Origin: Comamonadaceae bacterium
GTDB lineage: Bacteria > Pseudomonadota > Gammaproteobacteria > Burkholderiales > Burkholderiaceae_C
NCBI GenBank assembly: GCA_947448735.1
Contig: CANFOS010000014.1
Span: forward strand, 17,980 to 81,979
Length of the DNA: 64,000 nucleotides
Direction: 5' to 3'
Shown: one piece after another, positions 34,424-42,876 of the stretch
Layout: each line of letters opens with the position of its first letter
How positions within the stretch are numbered: the first letter of the stretch is position 1
Program-made: the position numbers and the translations under genes
The notes under the pieces: model-generated
Database searches by the model: none
What the model saw: the letters and a program-made list of their open reading frames with translations, nothing else
Told to the model about the DNA's origin: nothing

Positions 34424-35062
34424 TTGGACTATCTGTACGCCTTGATGGCGGTGGTGCTGGCCTACCTGATGGGCTCGCTGTCGTTTGCCGTGATCATCAG
34501 CCGCGTGATGGGCCTGAAAGACCCGCGCAGCTATGGCAGCCAGAACCCTGGCGCCACCAACGTGCTGCGCTCGGGCAGCAAGAAGGCCGCCATAGCCACT
34601 TTGCTGCTGGACGGCCTCAAGGGCTGGCTGCCCGTGGTGCTGGTCAAGTGGTTTGGCAAGGACTACGGGATGGACGATGCGGCTGTGGCAGCCGTTGGTT
34701 TTGCCGCGTTTTTAGGTCACCTGCTGCCGGTGTTCTTCAGGTTCAAGGGCGGCAAAGGCGTGGCGACGGCGGCGGGCGTGCTGATGGGCATTGACGCGAT
34801 GCTGGGCCTGGCCACGCTGGCGACCTGGGTGATCGTGGCCTATTTCAGCAGGTATTCGTCACTGGCGTCGATTGCCAGCGCTGTATTTGCGCCGCTGTTC
34901 TATATCCTCGGCGACAGAGCTGGGTGGTATGTTGACCGCGGCATATTGCTGGCCGTTTTCATGATCAGCATTGTGCTGGTCGTACGCCACCGCGAGAACA
35001 TCAACAAGCTGCTGGCGGGCAAAGAATCCAAATTGAACTTTGGAAAATCTTCACCCAAGTAG
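34424..35062 (+). CDS. plsY: Glycerol-3-phosphate acyltransferase PlsY (TTG start)
   Basis: The 212-residue inner-membrane protein transfers acyl from acyl-phosphate to glycerol 3-phosphate. The start is probably TTG 34424: a CACGGAG ribosome binding site lies seven bases before it, and the first transmembrane segment (YALMAVVLAYLMGSLSFAVI) would lose residues if the later ATG were used. Family motifs are GSQNPGATNVLRSGSKK, GHLLPVFFRFKGGKGVATAAG and the C-terminal RHRENINKLLAGKE. The gene ends one base from the convergent protease gene. Confidence 0.94.
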   Translation: MDYLYALMAVVLAYLMGSLSFAVIISRVMGLKDPRSYGSQNPGATNVLRSGSKKAAIATLLLDGLKGWLPVVLVKWFGKDYGMDDAAVAAVGFAAFLGHLLPVFFRFKGGKGVATAAGVLMGIDAMLGLATLATWVIVAYFSRYSSLASIASAVFAPLFYILGDRAGWYVDRGILLAVFMISIVLVVRHRENINKLLAGKESKLNFGKSSPK

Positions 35063-35063
35063 T

Positions 35064-35705
35064 TCAGTATTTTTTGGTCAGCGTGAGCTGGTCGTTGTCA
35101 CGCAGCATTTGGAAGCGGTTTAAAAAACTGTTGCCCAGCAGCATGAAGGGCATGGCTTGCGGCATGACCACCGCATCGACGTTGAGCACCTCGACCTCCC
35201 CGACACGCACTGAATCAAGCTTGACCTGAAACGCCTGCGTGTTGCCGTTGGCGGTTGACAGGGTCAGCGGCCGGCCCGCCTTGTACTGGATACCCGCACG
35301 CTCGGCGTCCTGGCTGCTCATGGCAACTGATGTTGCCCCGGTGTCGACCATGAACTGCACCGCCTTGCCATTGACTTGCCCGGCGGTGACGAAATGGCCG
35401 CCGCTGCCGGCCATCAGCACAATTTTGTTGCCCTTGTCACCGCTTTTGCTGCTGCCCATGTGCACTGGCGCTTCGCCCACGCGCAGCGTGCTGCGTTTGC
35501 CGTCCTGTTCAATCACCGCCTGCTCGCCACGGGTGGAGATGACGGTCACGCCCCGATGCGTTTGACCGGCAGCCACCGATTGAGGGGCACTGCCGTCCAC
35601 CACCAAAAGCGCCTTGTTGCCCAGCATGCCCGCCAAAACCACTGGCTGAGCATGCGCTACAGAACCGAGAATCAGCAGCGCAGAAACCGCCAGCGCAGCG
35701 GTCAT
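35064..35705 (-). CDS. Retropepsin-like aspartic protease (TIGR02281-type), secreted
   Basis: The 213-residue protein has a signal peptide (ALAVSALLILGSVAHAQ) and a C-terminal aspartic-protease half-domain with VQFMVDTGATSVAMSSQDAE, the single active-site Asp, and FMLLGNSFLNRFQM, the matching flap/hydrophobic-glycine motif. Such proteins act as dimers. The N-terminal part (about 20-90) is a poorly conserved extra domain. It starts within the stop of yajQ (ATGA), so the two are co-translated. Its substrate is unknown. Confidence 0.85.
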   Translation of the reverse strand: MTAALAVSALLILGSVAHAQPVVLAGMLGNKALLVVDGSAPQSVAAGQTHRGVTVISTRGEQAVIEQDGKRSTLRVGEAPVHMGSSKSGDKGNKIVLMAGSGGHFVTAGQVNGKAVQFMVDTGATSVAMSSQDAERAGIQYKAGRPLTLSTANGNTQAFQVKLDSVRVGEVEVLNVDAVVMPQAMPFMLLGNSFLNRFQMLRDNDQLTLTKKY

Positions 35706-36190
35706 CAGTCCCTGAAGTTGTTAAAGCTCAAAGGAAAGTCAGCGTTTTCAGCCCGGATCAAAGCCATGGCGGCCTGCAGGTCGTCACGCTTGCCACCGGT
35801 CACCCGGACTTTTTCTTCCTGGATCGCGCCTTGCACCTTGATTTTGCTGCCCTTGAGGAGCACCTGAATTTTCTTGGCCAACTCGCTTTCAATGCCATTG
35901 CGCACCGTGTTGATCTGCTTGACCTTGTCACCGCCGATCTTGGTGGATTTGCCGACATCCAGAAAACGCGCGTCCACAGCCGCCTTGGTCAGCTTGTTGC
36001 GCAAAATGTCGTTGATCTGGTCGAGCTGAAAGTCGCTGTCGCCGATCAGAATGATCTCCTTGTCCTTCAACTCAATGGACGCTGATGTTCCCTTGAAATC
36101 AAAGCGCGTGCCAATTTCTTTGGCGGTGTTTTCAACCGCGTTTTTGACCTTGACCAGGTCGGCTTCAAGTACAGTGTCAAAAGAAGGCAT
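35705..36190 (-). CDS. yajQ: YajQ-family nucleotide-binding protein
   Basis: The 161-residue protein is a full-length Yaj[55 protein letters not shown] and [18 protein letters not shown]. The Xanthomonas homologue binds c-di-GMP and acts with a LysR regulator; other members bind nucleotides or RNA. Here it stands upstream of the retropepsin-like protease. Whether it senses c-di-GMP is not visible from sequence. Confidence 0.93.
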   Translation of the reverse strand: MPSFDTVLEADLVKVKNAVENTAKEIGTRFDFKGTSASIELKDKEIILIGDSDFQLDQINDILRNKLTKAAVDARFLDVGKSTKIGGDKVKQINTVRNGIESELAKKIQVLLKGSKIKVQGAIQEEKVRVTGGKRDDLQAAMALIRAENADFPLSFNNFRD

Positions 36191-36242
36191 GGTTTTGGCT
36201 TTTCAGTGTCTAAGAAGTAAGGGGCAGTGAGACAATCAGCCG

Positions 36243-37301
36243 ATGTTAGTCGAGAAAAACGTCCCCCTCCAGTCTTTTAACACCTTTGGCATCGTCGCCA
36301 AGGCTTTGTCACTTGTTCGTCTTCAAAGTCTGGCGGACATCGATGCCCTGTTGGCGGATGCCGCCCTGAAAACCGCACCCAAATTCATTTTGGGCGGTGG
36401 CAGCAACATTGTGCTGACGGGCGACGTCAAGCCGCTGGTGCTGAAAGTCGAGATCATGGGCAAACAACTGGTCAGCGAAACCGCCAAAGCCTGGATTGTC
36501 GAGGCCGGCGCAGGCGAGAACTGGCACGACCTGGTGACCTGGACGCTTGAAAACGGCTACCCCGGCCTGGAAAACCTGGCGCTGATCCCAGGCAGCGTGG
36601 GCGCATCACCGGTGCAAAACATTGGGGCCTACGGCGTCGAGCTGCAAGACCGTTTTGAGTCCCTGGATGCGGTTGACATGACGACCGGTCAGCGCTTTAC
36701 CCTGAACGCCGCACAGTGCGCTTTTGGCTACCGGGACTCGGTGTTCAAGCATCTGTCAAATCACGGCTCCCAGCCGGGTTTTGGCCTGGCAGACAAGGCG
36801 CTGATCACCCATGTTCGCTTTGCCTTGCCCAAAAACTGGAAGCCGGTGCTGGGCTATGCCGACATCGAGAAAAAGCGCTTGCAAGCCGGCATGGACCATC
36901 CCACAGCCCGGCAAATTTATGACTGGGTCTGCGACATTCGGCGTGCCAAGCTGCCCGACTGGCGGGTGCTGGGCAATGCTGGCAGCTTTTTTAAAAACCC
37001 GACAGTCAGCGCCGAGCAATGCGCAGACATCATCGAGCGCGAACCCAAAATTGTTCACTACGTGCTGGCCGATGGCTCGGTCAAGCTGGCGGCTGGCTGG
37101 CTGATCGATGCCTGCGGGTGGAAGGGCAAACACATCGGCAACGCGGGCGTTTACGAACGCCAGGCCCTGGTGCTGGTCAACCGGGGCGGCCAGGCCAACC
37201 CGGTCACTGGCGGCGAAGTCATGACGCTGGCCAAGTCGATTCAAACCAGTGTTTACGAACGCTTTGGCATCATGCTGGCGCATGAACCTGTGGTGGTGTA
37301 G
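36243..37301 (+). CDS. murB: UDP-N-acetylenolpyruvoylglucosamine reductase
   Basis: The 352-residue flavoenzyme reduces UDP-GlcNAc-enolpyruvate to UDP-MurNAc in peptidoglycan synthesis. FAD-binding motifs are FILGGGSNIVLTGDVKPLVL and LALIPGSVGASPVQNIGAYG. The substrate region has FGYRDSVFKHL and the catalytic Ser in GNAGSFFKNPTVS. It is a type I MurB by length and by those loops. It is divergent from yajQ with a 52-base gap. Confidence 0.96.
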   Translation: MLVEKNVPLQSFNTFGIVAKALSLVRLQSLADIDALLADAALKTAPKFILGGGSNIVLTGDVKPLVLKVEIMGKQLVSETAKAWIVEAGAGENWHDLVTWTLENGYPGLENLALIPGSVGASPVQNIGAYGVELQDRFESLDAVDMTTGQRFTLNAAQCAFGYRDSVFKHLSNHGSQPGFGLADKALITHVRFALPKNWKPVLGYADIEKKRLQAGMDHPTARQIYDWVCDIRRAKLPDWRVLGNAGSFFKNPTVSAEQCADIIEREPKIVHYVLADGSVKLAAGWLIDACGWKGKHIGNAGVYERQALVLVNRGGQANPVTGGEVMTLAKSIQTSVYERFGIMLAHEPVVV

Positions 37302-37318
37302 CTGGCTGATCGATCCGA

Positions 37319-37372
37319 TTGCTATATTTTTAATAGCTATTGGGGCACTGTTTCATTAGCCTAATAGCCAAA
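37319..37372 (+). repeat. Dispersed intergenic repeat, copy 2
   Basis: The segment TTGCTATATTTTTAATAGCT has an inverted repeat (AGCTATT...AATAGC style) followed by TTGGGGCACTGTTTCATTAG and CCTAATAGCC. It resembles copies near 13467, 51680 and, inverted, 46640. It lies just behind murB. Confidence 0.5.
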
Positions 37373-37437
37373 GAGCTTTCCAGTTCGGCTCAGACAATGA
37401 ATTTGCCAGCCAGACGACATCGAGCAACGGGTCTGCT

Positions 37438-37512
37438 TCAGCGAAAGCCAAAGTAGGACAAGATAAAGCCGATCACAACGACGAGACCAACGATGTAAAT
37501 GATAGTGTTCAT
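37438..37512 (-). CDS. 24-residue hydrophobic small protein
   Basis: A complete ORF reads MNTIIYIVGLVVVIGFILSY FGFR (24 residues), almost entirely one transmembrane helix, ending with TGA at 37440-37438. I recall very similar MNTIIYIVG small proteins in other Burkholderiales. That and its intact reading frame argue that it is a real membrane peptide. It lies between murB and recJ with no clear partner, and its Shine-Dalgarno is weak. Confidence 0.6.
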   Translation of the reverse strand: MNTIIYIVGLVVVIGFILSYFGFR

Positions 37513-37689
37513 GGCTTTTAACGCTTGTTAGGAAAATCATGTTTCAGGCGGGTGCATGCCCATGATGCATCGCGCACCCCACAAGCTCTGTCGGCTAGCG
37601 ACAAGCCACAGCGTCAGCCGAAGCCTTGAACTGCCGACTTCAAGCCACCTCAACCAGGACTGCTTTTCAGGGCGCGCCTGGTGGCAGCT
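37513..37689. other. Intergenic remainder between small protein and recJ
   Basis: This stretch completes the 388-base space between murB and recJ. Apart from the small ORF and the repeat, no gene or RNA pattern was seen in it. Confidence 0.5.
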
Positions 37690-39423
37690 TCAAACCTCGG
37701 CCGCTTCGACCAGAAACCGAACCCGCCGCACGCCCTGCCACTCATCCGCGTCCAGCCTGAATGCCAGTTTTACCCGTGCAGGGAGCGGCTCGGTGTGGCC
37801 AAACCAGATGCCGTCAACCGGCTGACCCTGGTGCTTGAGTTTGAGTGCCAGATGCTTTTCACCGACCAGGCGCTGCGAGACGACCTCGACTTCTTCACTG
37901 AACGTGGGCGCGGCAAAACCCTGGCCCCAGACTTCTTTGTGCAGGGTGTCCACCACGTCTGTGCGGCGGTATTGAGCGTCTAGCGGACCGTCGGTGTCGA
38001 TGCGGCGGGTCAGCGTGGCGGCGTCCAGCCATTCGCGTGCGACCTGCTGAAAGCTGTGTTCAAACAGTTCAAAGTTCTTCTCCTCAATCGTGCAGCCCGC
38101 CGCCATGGCGTGGCCGCCGAACCTGAGCAGCACGCCGGGCTGACGCTTGGCGACCAGATCGAGCGCGTCGCGCAAATGAAAGCCTGCAATCGAGCGACCT
38201 GAGCCTTTGATTTCATGCGACTTGCCTTCAGCCTGGCTGGCGGCAAAAACAAAGGTGGGGCGGTGCAGCTTGTCCTTGATGCGCGAGGCAACGATGCCCA
38301 CCACGCCTTCATGAAAGCTGGCGTCGTAAATCGCGATGGCCGGTGGGGGTACGTCGTCTACATCGATCATCGCGTCAGCAGCCAGCTGGGCCTGCTCGCG
38401 CATGTCGGCTTCAATGTCACGCCGCTCGCGGTTGATGCCGTCCAGCGTTTTGGCCAACTCGTCGGCCCGTGCTGCGTCGTCGGTCAGCAGGCATTCAATG
38501 CCCAGCGTCATGTCGGCCAGGCGGCCAGCGGCGTTGATGCGTGGGCCGAGGGCAAAGCCAAAGTCAAAGGTGGTGGCAACGCTGGATTGGCGGCCTGCAG
38601 CGGTAAAGAGGCTGGCCAGTCCGGCGGGCAAGTGGCCGCTTCGGATGCGTTTTAAGCCTTGCGCGACCAGGCGGCGGTTGTTGGCATCCAGCTTCACCAC
38701 ATCGGCGACTGTGCCCAAGGCAACAAGTGGCAGCAGCGCATCCACTTTGGGTTGGTTTTGCAGCGTGAACACGCCACGCTCGCGTAACTCGGCCCGCAGC
38801 GCCAGCAGCACATAAAACATCACGCCCACACCCGCCATGGATTTGCTTTCAAACTCGCAGCCGGGCTGGTTGGGGTTGACGATCACATCTGCATGGGGCA
38901 AGCCAACCGTTCCGTCCGCGTTGTTCATGACGGCCGGCAAGTGGTGGTCTGTGACCAGCACCTGCATGCCAAGGGCCTTGGCGCGCGCCACGCCGTCAAA
39001 GCTGGCAATGCCGTTGTCCACCGTCACCAGCACATCAGCACCAGCGGCTTTGACGCGCTCGGCAATCGGCGCGGTCAGGCCGTAACCGTCAATCACGCGG
39101 TCGGGTACCAGGTAGCTGACGCGTGCTGCACCCAGAAGACGCAGGCCACGCATGGCAACTGCACAGGCGGTGGCGCCGTCGCAGTCGTAGTCGGCCACGA
39201 TGCAGATGTGCAAGTTGTTTTTAATCGCATTCGCCAGTAGAACCGCAGCCTCATTGGCCCCCAGCAGGGTGGTGGGGCTGAGCAGGCGGACCAAGCCTTC
39301 GTCCAGTTCGGCTGCTGTTTTTACGCCTCGCGCGGCATACAGTTGCGCCAGCAGCGGGTGCACGCCTGCTTGCTGCAGCGCCCACGCGGCGCGGGGCGGA
39401 ACGTCTCTGACGTGTATTTTCAT
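37690..39423 (-). CDS. recJ: Single-stranded-DNA-specific exonuclease RecJ
   Basis: The 577-residue protein has the DHH phosphoesterase motifs: CIVADYDCDGATACAVA, VLVTVDNGIASFDGV and VLVTDHHLPAVM. It also has the DHHA1 motif RFGGHAMAAGCTIEEKN. It degrades single-stranded DNA 5' to 3' in recombination and mismatch repair. The start at 39423 is 13 bases after the upstream RpfE-like gene, in the same direction. A recJ next to an rpfE-like gene is an arrangement I know from Xanthomonas and other proteobacteria. Confidence 0.97.
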   Translation of the reverse strand: MKIHVRDVPPRAAWALQQAGVHPLLAQLYAARGVKTAAELDEGLVRLLSPTTLLGANEAAVLLANAIKNNLHICIVADYDCDGATACAVAMRGLRLLGAARVSYLVPDRVIDGYGLTAPIAERVKAAGADVLVTVDNGIASFDGVARAKALGMQVLVTDHHLPAVMNNADGTVGLPHADVIVNPNQPGCEFESKSMAGVGVMFYVLLALRAELRERGVFTLQNQPKVDALLPLVALGTVADVVKLDANNRRLVAQGLKRIRSGHLPAGLASLFTAAGRQSSVATTFDFGFALGPRINAAGRLADMTLGIECLLTDDAARADELAKTLDGINRERRDIEADMREQAQLAADAMIDVDDVPPPAIAIYDASFHEGVVGIVASRIKDKLHRPTFVFAASQAEGKSHEIKGSGRSIAGFHLRDALDLVAKRQPGVLLRFGGHAMAAGCTIEEKNFELFEHSFQQVAREWLDAATLTRRIDTDGPLDAQYRRTDVVDTLHKEVWGQGFAAPTFSEEVEVVSQRLVGEKHLALKLKHQGQPVDGIWFGHTEPLPARVKLAFRLDADEWQGVRRVRFLVEAAEV

Positions 39424-39424
39424 A

Positions 39425-39475
39425 TCACTCTTATTTTTATAGCTGCTTGAGCACGTTAATCGGGGGCTGAGGGCT
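39425..39475 (-). repeat. Dispersed repeat, copy reaching into the 3' end of the RpfE-like gene
   Basis: ATTTTTATAGCTGCTTGAGC and the following CACGTTAATCGGGGGCTGAG match the repeat family's general form. The segment overlaps the last codons and stop of the upstream gene, so the C-terminal SPQPPINVLKQL of that protein is likely encoded by repeat DNA. The match is by eye and moderate. Confidence 0.4.
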
Positions 39476-40453
39476 TAAAGCGTTGCTAATTTTGGTCAGA
39501 ATGCCGTGCTGAGCAGTCTCAAAAGTCATGGTATGGTTTTCGCCGCACAGGCTCAGGCGTACTGTTTTACCGCTCTTTTGCTGGGCTAAAAGTTGTGCCA
39601 TATCTGTCTCATCCAGCTTTGCCCAAGCCTGCGCGTACGCGGCCCAGTCGTTGGCAAAAGCGGCTTGGGCCAAGACTCGGGTCGTCACGACCTGCGGTTG
39701 AGCGCCTGCTGGCTCATTTAAAGCCCCCGAGCCACTGACCCAAAACGAATTGATGCTGCGCTGGCCCTTGGCTGCGCGTTCGTCATTGACCGAATGGGTA
39801 TACAGCAGCATTTGCATTTCATTCTGCAGCAGCTTGAGGGATCTTGCCCCCACGCTTGTCGCCTTGCGTACTACGCTGCCCCCCGATGGGGCTGAACTTG
39901 CTCGGGGCGGCCCGTCGCGGCGTTCGTCTTGCGGCAGCCACCTGTCGACATTGCGGCCAAGCACCCGGTCGAGTGAGGCGGTCGGCAAGCTTTTGAATAC
40001 ATCCCCCTCGGCCAGCCAGCGGGTGGGCGCAGCGTAGTTCAGCGTGATACCTTCTGTCGCAAAGTAGGGCTGCATGGCGGCCAGCAGGGCGCGTGAGTCG
40101 GTCTCGCTCAACTCGAGCGTGGCCGGGTCTGTCAGGGTGGCGTGCTCGCGGCCCATGGCCCAATGGCACGGGGTGATGACCGCCCAGCCTTCATGGCAGT
40201 TCGCATGGGCCTCAAGCGCCGCCCATGGGATCAAGCCATCGGCGCTTGCTGGCAAGCCCAAAGCCTTGGCTAGCACCCGCTCATGCGGTGGGCTCAAGCT
40301 GTCTGCCTGGCCCACATCTGTGTAGCTCAGCTTCATGCCGCGCAGCAACTGACCGAGGTTTTTCAGCAGGGTGGATCCCATCGCTTGCAGCCAGTCGTCG
40401 TGGCTACAACTGGCAAAGGGAACGATCAGGTGGGGTACAGAGTCTGAGGACAT
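39437..40453 (-). CDS. RpfE-like conserved protein (phosphoglycerate mutase-like annotation), with inserted repeat segment
   Basis: The 338-residue protein begins MSSDSVPHLIVPFASCSHDD. It carries blocks shared with Burkholderiales proteins encoded beside recJ: CHEGWAVITPCHWAMGREHA, LDRVLGRNVDRWLP, LQNEMQMLLYTHSVNDERAA and INSFWVSGSGAL. I associate the family with RpfE-type regulators; the biochemical role is unknown. Between RWLPQD and SLKLLQNEMQ lies an atypical segment of about 30 residues (RDGPPRASSAPSGGSVVRKA and onward). Its DNA (39845-39925) resembles a GC-rich Comamonadaceae repeat, so it is probably an in-frame insertion. Its C-terminal end also overlaps a repeat. Confidence 0.75.
   Translation of the reverse strand: MSSDSVPHLIVPFASCSHDDWLQAMGSTLLKNLGQLLRGMKLSYTDVGQADSLSPPHERVLAKALGLPASADGLIPWAALEAHANCHEGWAVITPCHWAMGREHATLTDPATLELSETDSRALLAAMQPYFATEGITLNYAAPTRWLAEGDVFKSLPTASLDRVLGRNVDRWLPQDERRDGPPRASSAPSGGSVVRKATSVGARSLKLLQNEMQMLLYTHSVNDERAAKGQRSINSFWVSGSGALNEPAGAQPQVVTTRVLAQAAFANDWAAYAQAWAKLDETDMAQLLAQQKSGKTVRLSLCGENHTMTFETAQHGILTKISNALSPQPPINVLKQL
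39845..39925 (-). repeat. GC-rich dispersed repeat inserted in frame in the RpfE-like gene
   Basis: Read leftward, GACGGGCCGCCCCGAGCAAG, CCCATCGGGGGGCAGCGTAG and GCGACAAGCGTGGGGGC give the shape of a short Comamonadaceae repeat I recognise (GGGCCGCCCC... GGGGGGCAGC... GTGGGGGC). It interrupts a conserved protein without breaking the frame. Assignment rests on memory of that repeat's form. Confidence 0.5.
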
Positions 40454-40487
40454 GGCCCTATTGTCCGGGATGCCACAATTGAAGCTT

Positions 40488-41741
40488 ATGCAATTACCTT
40501 ACGAACTGATTCTGGGCTGGCGCTACACCCGCGCTGGCCGGGCCACGCGGCGTAACGGTTTTATCTCGTTTATCTCTGGCGTGTCGATGCTGGGCATTGC
40601 GCTGGGTGTGGCGGCCCTCATCATTGTGCTGAGCGTGATGAACGGCTTTCAAAAAGAAGTGCGTGACCGCATGCTGGGCGTGATCTCGCACATCGAGGTA
40701 TTTGCCCCGAATGGCGCGGCATTGCCTGATCCGCAAAAAACACTGGCTGAGATCAAAGCCAATCAAAATGTGGTCGGTGCTGCAACCTTCATAGCAGCCC
40801 AGGCCCTGCTGGCGCGCGGTGATGATATGAAAGGCACACTGGTACGCGGCATTGACCCGGCGCTGGAGGGCCAAGTGACAGACCTGGCCGCCACATCCAG
40901 CACGACGCTGGCCAAACTGGTACCGGGCGAATTTGGCGTTGTGCTGGGCGGCGAGCTGGCACGCAGCATGGGCGTGCGTGAGGGGGACAGCGTCACGCTG
41001 ATCGCGCCCAGCGGACAAGTCACCCCCGCAGGGGTGGTGCCGCGGCTCAAACAGATGAAGGTGGTGGGTACTTTTGATTCAGGTCACTACGAATACGACT
41101 CGGCGCTGGTCATGCTGCATCAGGACGATGCGGCGAAAATTTTCAGACTCGAAGGACCCACCGGTATTCGCATCAAGCTCAAGGACTTGCACCAGGCGCG
41201 TCAGGTGGCGCAAGAATTGTCGCGCTCGTTGACGGGTGACCTGCTGATACGCGACTGGACGCGGCAAAACAAAACCTGGTTTGCCGCTGTGCAGCTTGAA
41301 AAACGCATGATGTTCATCATCCTCACCCTGATCGTGGCAGTGGCGGCGTTTAACCTCGTCAGCACGCTGGTGATGACGGTGACCGACAAGCGCGCCGACA
41401 TCGCCATCTTGCGCACGCTGGGTGCCAGCCCGAAAAGCATCATGGGGATATTTGTGGTGCAAGGCGCGATGGTGGGCGTGATTGGCACGCTGGCGGGCTT
41501 GCTGCTGGGCCTGGGCATTGCCTTGAACATCGACGTGCTGGTACCCGCTTTGGAACGGATGCTGAACGCCAGCTTCTTGCCCAAAGACATTTACCTGATC
41601 AGCCGTATGCCCAGCGAGCCGCAGTACGCCGACATCATGCCGATTGTGGTGATTGCGCTGATACTGGCTTTTTTGGCCACGCTGTACCCCAGCTGGCGCG
41701 CGAGCCGGGTGAATCCGGCGGAGGCCTTGCGCTATGAGTGA
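40488..41741 (+). CDS. Lipoprotein-releasing ABC transporter permease (LolC/LolE type)
   Basis: The 417-residue protein starts at ATG 40488; the longer frame lies in the divergent gene's 5' end. One transmembrane segment near the N-terminus (GVSMLGIALGVAALIIVLSV) precedes a large periplasmic domain. Three more follow: FIILTLIVAVAAFNLVSTLV, GVIGTLAGLLLGLGIALNI and DIMPIVVIALILAFLATLYP. NGFQKEVRDRMLG and YPSWRASRVNPAEALRYE are typical of the family. With LolD it extracts outer-membrane lipoproteins from the inner membrane. Only one permease gene is present, as in organisms with a merged LolF protein. Confidence 0.93.
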   Translation: MQLPYELILGWRYTRAGRATRRNGFISFISGVSMLGIALGVAALIIVLSVMNGFQKEVRDRMLGVISHIEVFAPNGAALPDPQKTLAEIKANQNVVGAATFIAAQALLARGDDMKGTLVRGIDPALEGQVTDLAATSSTTLAKLVPGEFGVVLGGELARSMGVREGDSVTLIAPSGQVTPAGVVPRLKQMKVVGTFDSGHYEYDSALVMLHQDDAAKIFRLEGPTGIRIKLKDLHQARQVAQELSRSLTGDLLIRDWTRQNKTWFAAVQLEKRMMFIILTLIVAVAAFNLVSTLVMTVTDKRADIAILRTLGASPKSIMGIFVVQGAMVGVIGTLAGLLLGLGIALNIDVLVPALERMLNASFLPKDIYLISRMPSEPQYADIMPIVVIALILAFLATLYPSWRASRVNPAEALRYE

Positions 41742-41828
41742 TATTGCCCGCACGCTCCCCGAGAGGGCCGCTGCGCCTGCGGCCCGGCAAAACCGGTTCT
41801 GCGGCCCCTGCTTGAAGGCAGGAAAGCC

Positions 41829-42572
41829 ATGACCCGTGCCAACGACAGCGCTGCCGTCCTCAGTGCAACTCAATTGACCAAGCGCTTCGTAGAAGGCCGC
41901 CTCGATGTCACGGTACTGCAGGGCGTCGACCTGCAAGTCAACCAGGGCGACACCATCGCCATCGTCGGCGCGTCTGGCTCCGGCAAAAGCACGCTGCTGC
42001 ATTTGATGGGTGGGCTGGACGCCCCCACCAGCGGACAAGTCGTGCTCAAAGGCCAAGACTTGTCAACGCTGTCGGCCACAGTACAAGGCCAGTTGCGCAA
42101 CCAGCACCTGGGCTTTGTGTATCAGTTTCACCATTTGCTGCCCGAGTTCAACGCGTTGGACAACGTTGCCATGCCCTTGTGGATTCGCCGCATGGCGCCC
42201 GAAAAAGCGGCGCACATCGCAACCCAGATGCTGGCCAGTGTCGGCTTGGAAGACCGCTTGCACCACCGCCCGGCAGAGCTGTCAGGCGGCGAGCGCCAGC
42301 GCGTGGCGATTGCGCGCGCACTGGTCGCGCAACCGGCTTGCGTACTGGCCGACGAGCCCACTGGCAACCTGGACCGGTCCACCGCAGAAGGCGTGTTCGA
42401 ACGCATGCTGCAGCTGGCCCGTGACCAGGGCACAGCCTTCATCATGGTCACGCATGATGAATCATTGGCCGCACGCTGTGCGCGGAGGTACCGATTGGTA
42501 GAGGGGCGCCTGTCGGCTTGGGCTAATTCGCCAATAGCGTCAAAGGGCGGCAAGTCTGCTGAGATGCTGTGA
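41829..42572 (+). CDS. lolD: Lipoprotein-releasing system ATP-binding protein
   Basis: The 247-residue ATPase has Walker [19 protein letters not shown], the Q-loop [12 protein letters not shown], the signature [16 protein letters not shown], Walker [13 protein letters not shown] and the H-loop MVTHDES. It powers the LolC/E-type permease encoded 87 bases upstream. Its stop (TGA 42570-42572) overlaps a GTG start of a small J-domain gene, which ties that gene to the same transcript. Confidence 0.95.
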   Translation: MTRANDSAAVLSATQLTKRFVEGRLDVTVLQGVDLQVNQGDTIAIVGASGSGKSTLLHLMGGLDAPTSGQVVLKGQDLSTLSATVQGQLRNQHLGFVYQFHHLLPEFNALDNVAMPLWIRRMAPEKAAHIATQMLASVGLEDRLHHRPAELSGGERQRVAIARALVAQPACVLADEPTGNLDRSTAEGVFERMLQLARDQGTAFIMVTHDESLAARCARRYRLVEGRLSAWANSPIASKGGKSAEML

Positions 42573-42844
42573 CTGACCACTACACCACCCTGGGCCTGAA
42601 CAGCGCTGCCACGCTGGCAGACATCAAAAAAGCGTTTCGCCAAAAGGCATCTTTTTATCACCCCGACAGAAACACGGCTGACGACGCTGCGGCGCGGTTT
42701 AGAGCCGTGCAGGAGGCGTATGACGTGCTGTCAGACCCGGACAAGCGCCAAGCCTACGACGACAACCGCCGACGCAATTTGCTGGACAACCCACTTGAAA
42801 CCGCCCAGGACATTTGGCAGGCTTATTTCAAGTCGGTGGTTTAA
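42569..42844 (+). CDS. Small DnaJ-domain protein (GTG start)
   Basis: The 91-residue protein starts at GTG 42569 within the lolD stop (GTGA). It is a lone J domain: [20 protein letters not shown], the HPD motif in [28 protein letters not shown] and [16 protein letters not shown] short C-terminal tail ([15 protein letters not shown]) replaces the usual glycine/zinc domains. It would stimulate a DnaK-type ATPase. Three uncharacterised genes follow, 32, 3 and 8 bases apart, so it is probably the co-chaperone of a specialised system. Confidence 0.9.
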   Translation: MTDHYTTLGLNSAATLADIKKAFRQKASFYHPDRNTADDAAARFRAVQEAYDVLSDPDKRQAYDDNRRRNLLDNPLETAQDIWQAYFKSVV

Positions 42845-42876
42845 CTTCTTTTTTCTGACCCCACCTACACGTTCTG

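Noticed and set aside
41079..42056. A 325-codon minus-strand frame
   Set aside because: It is antisense to lolC/E and lolD, both with intact motifs. The translation is His/Gln-rich noise.
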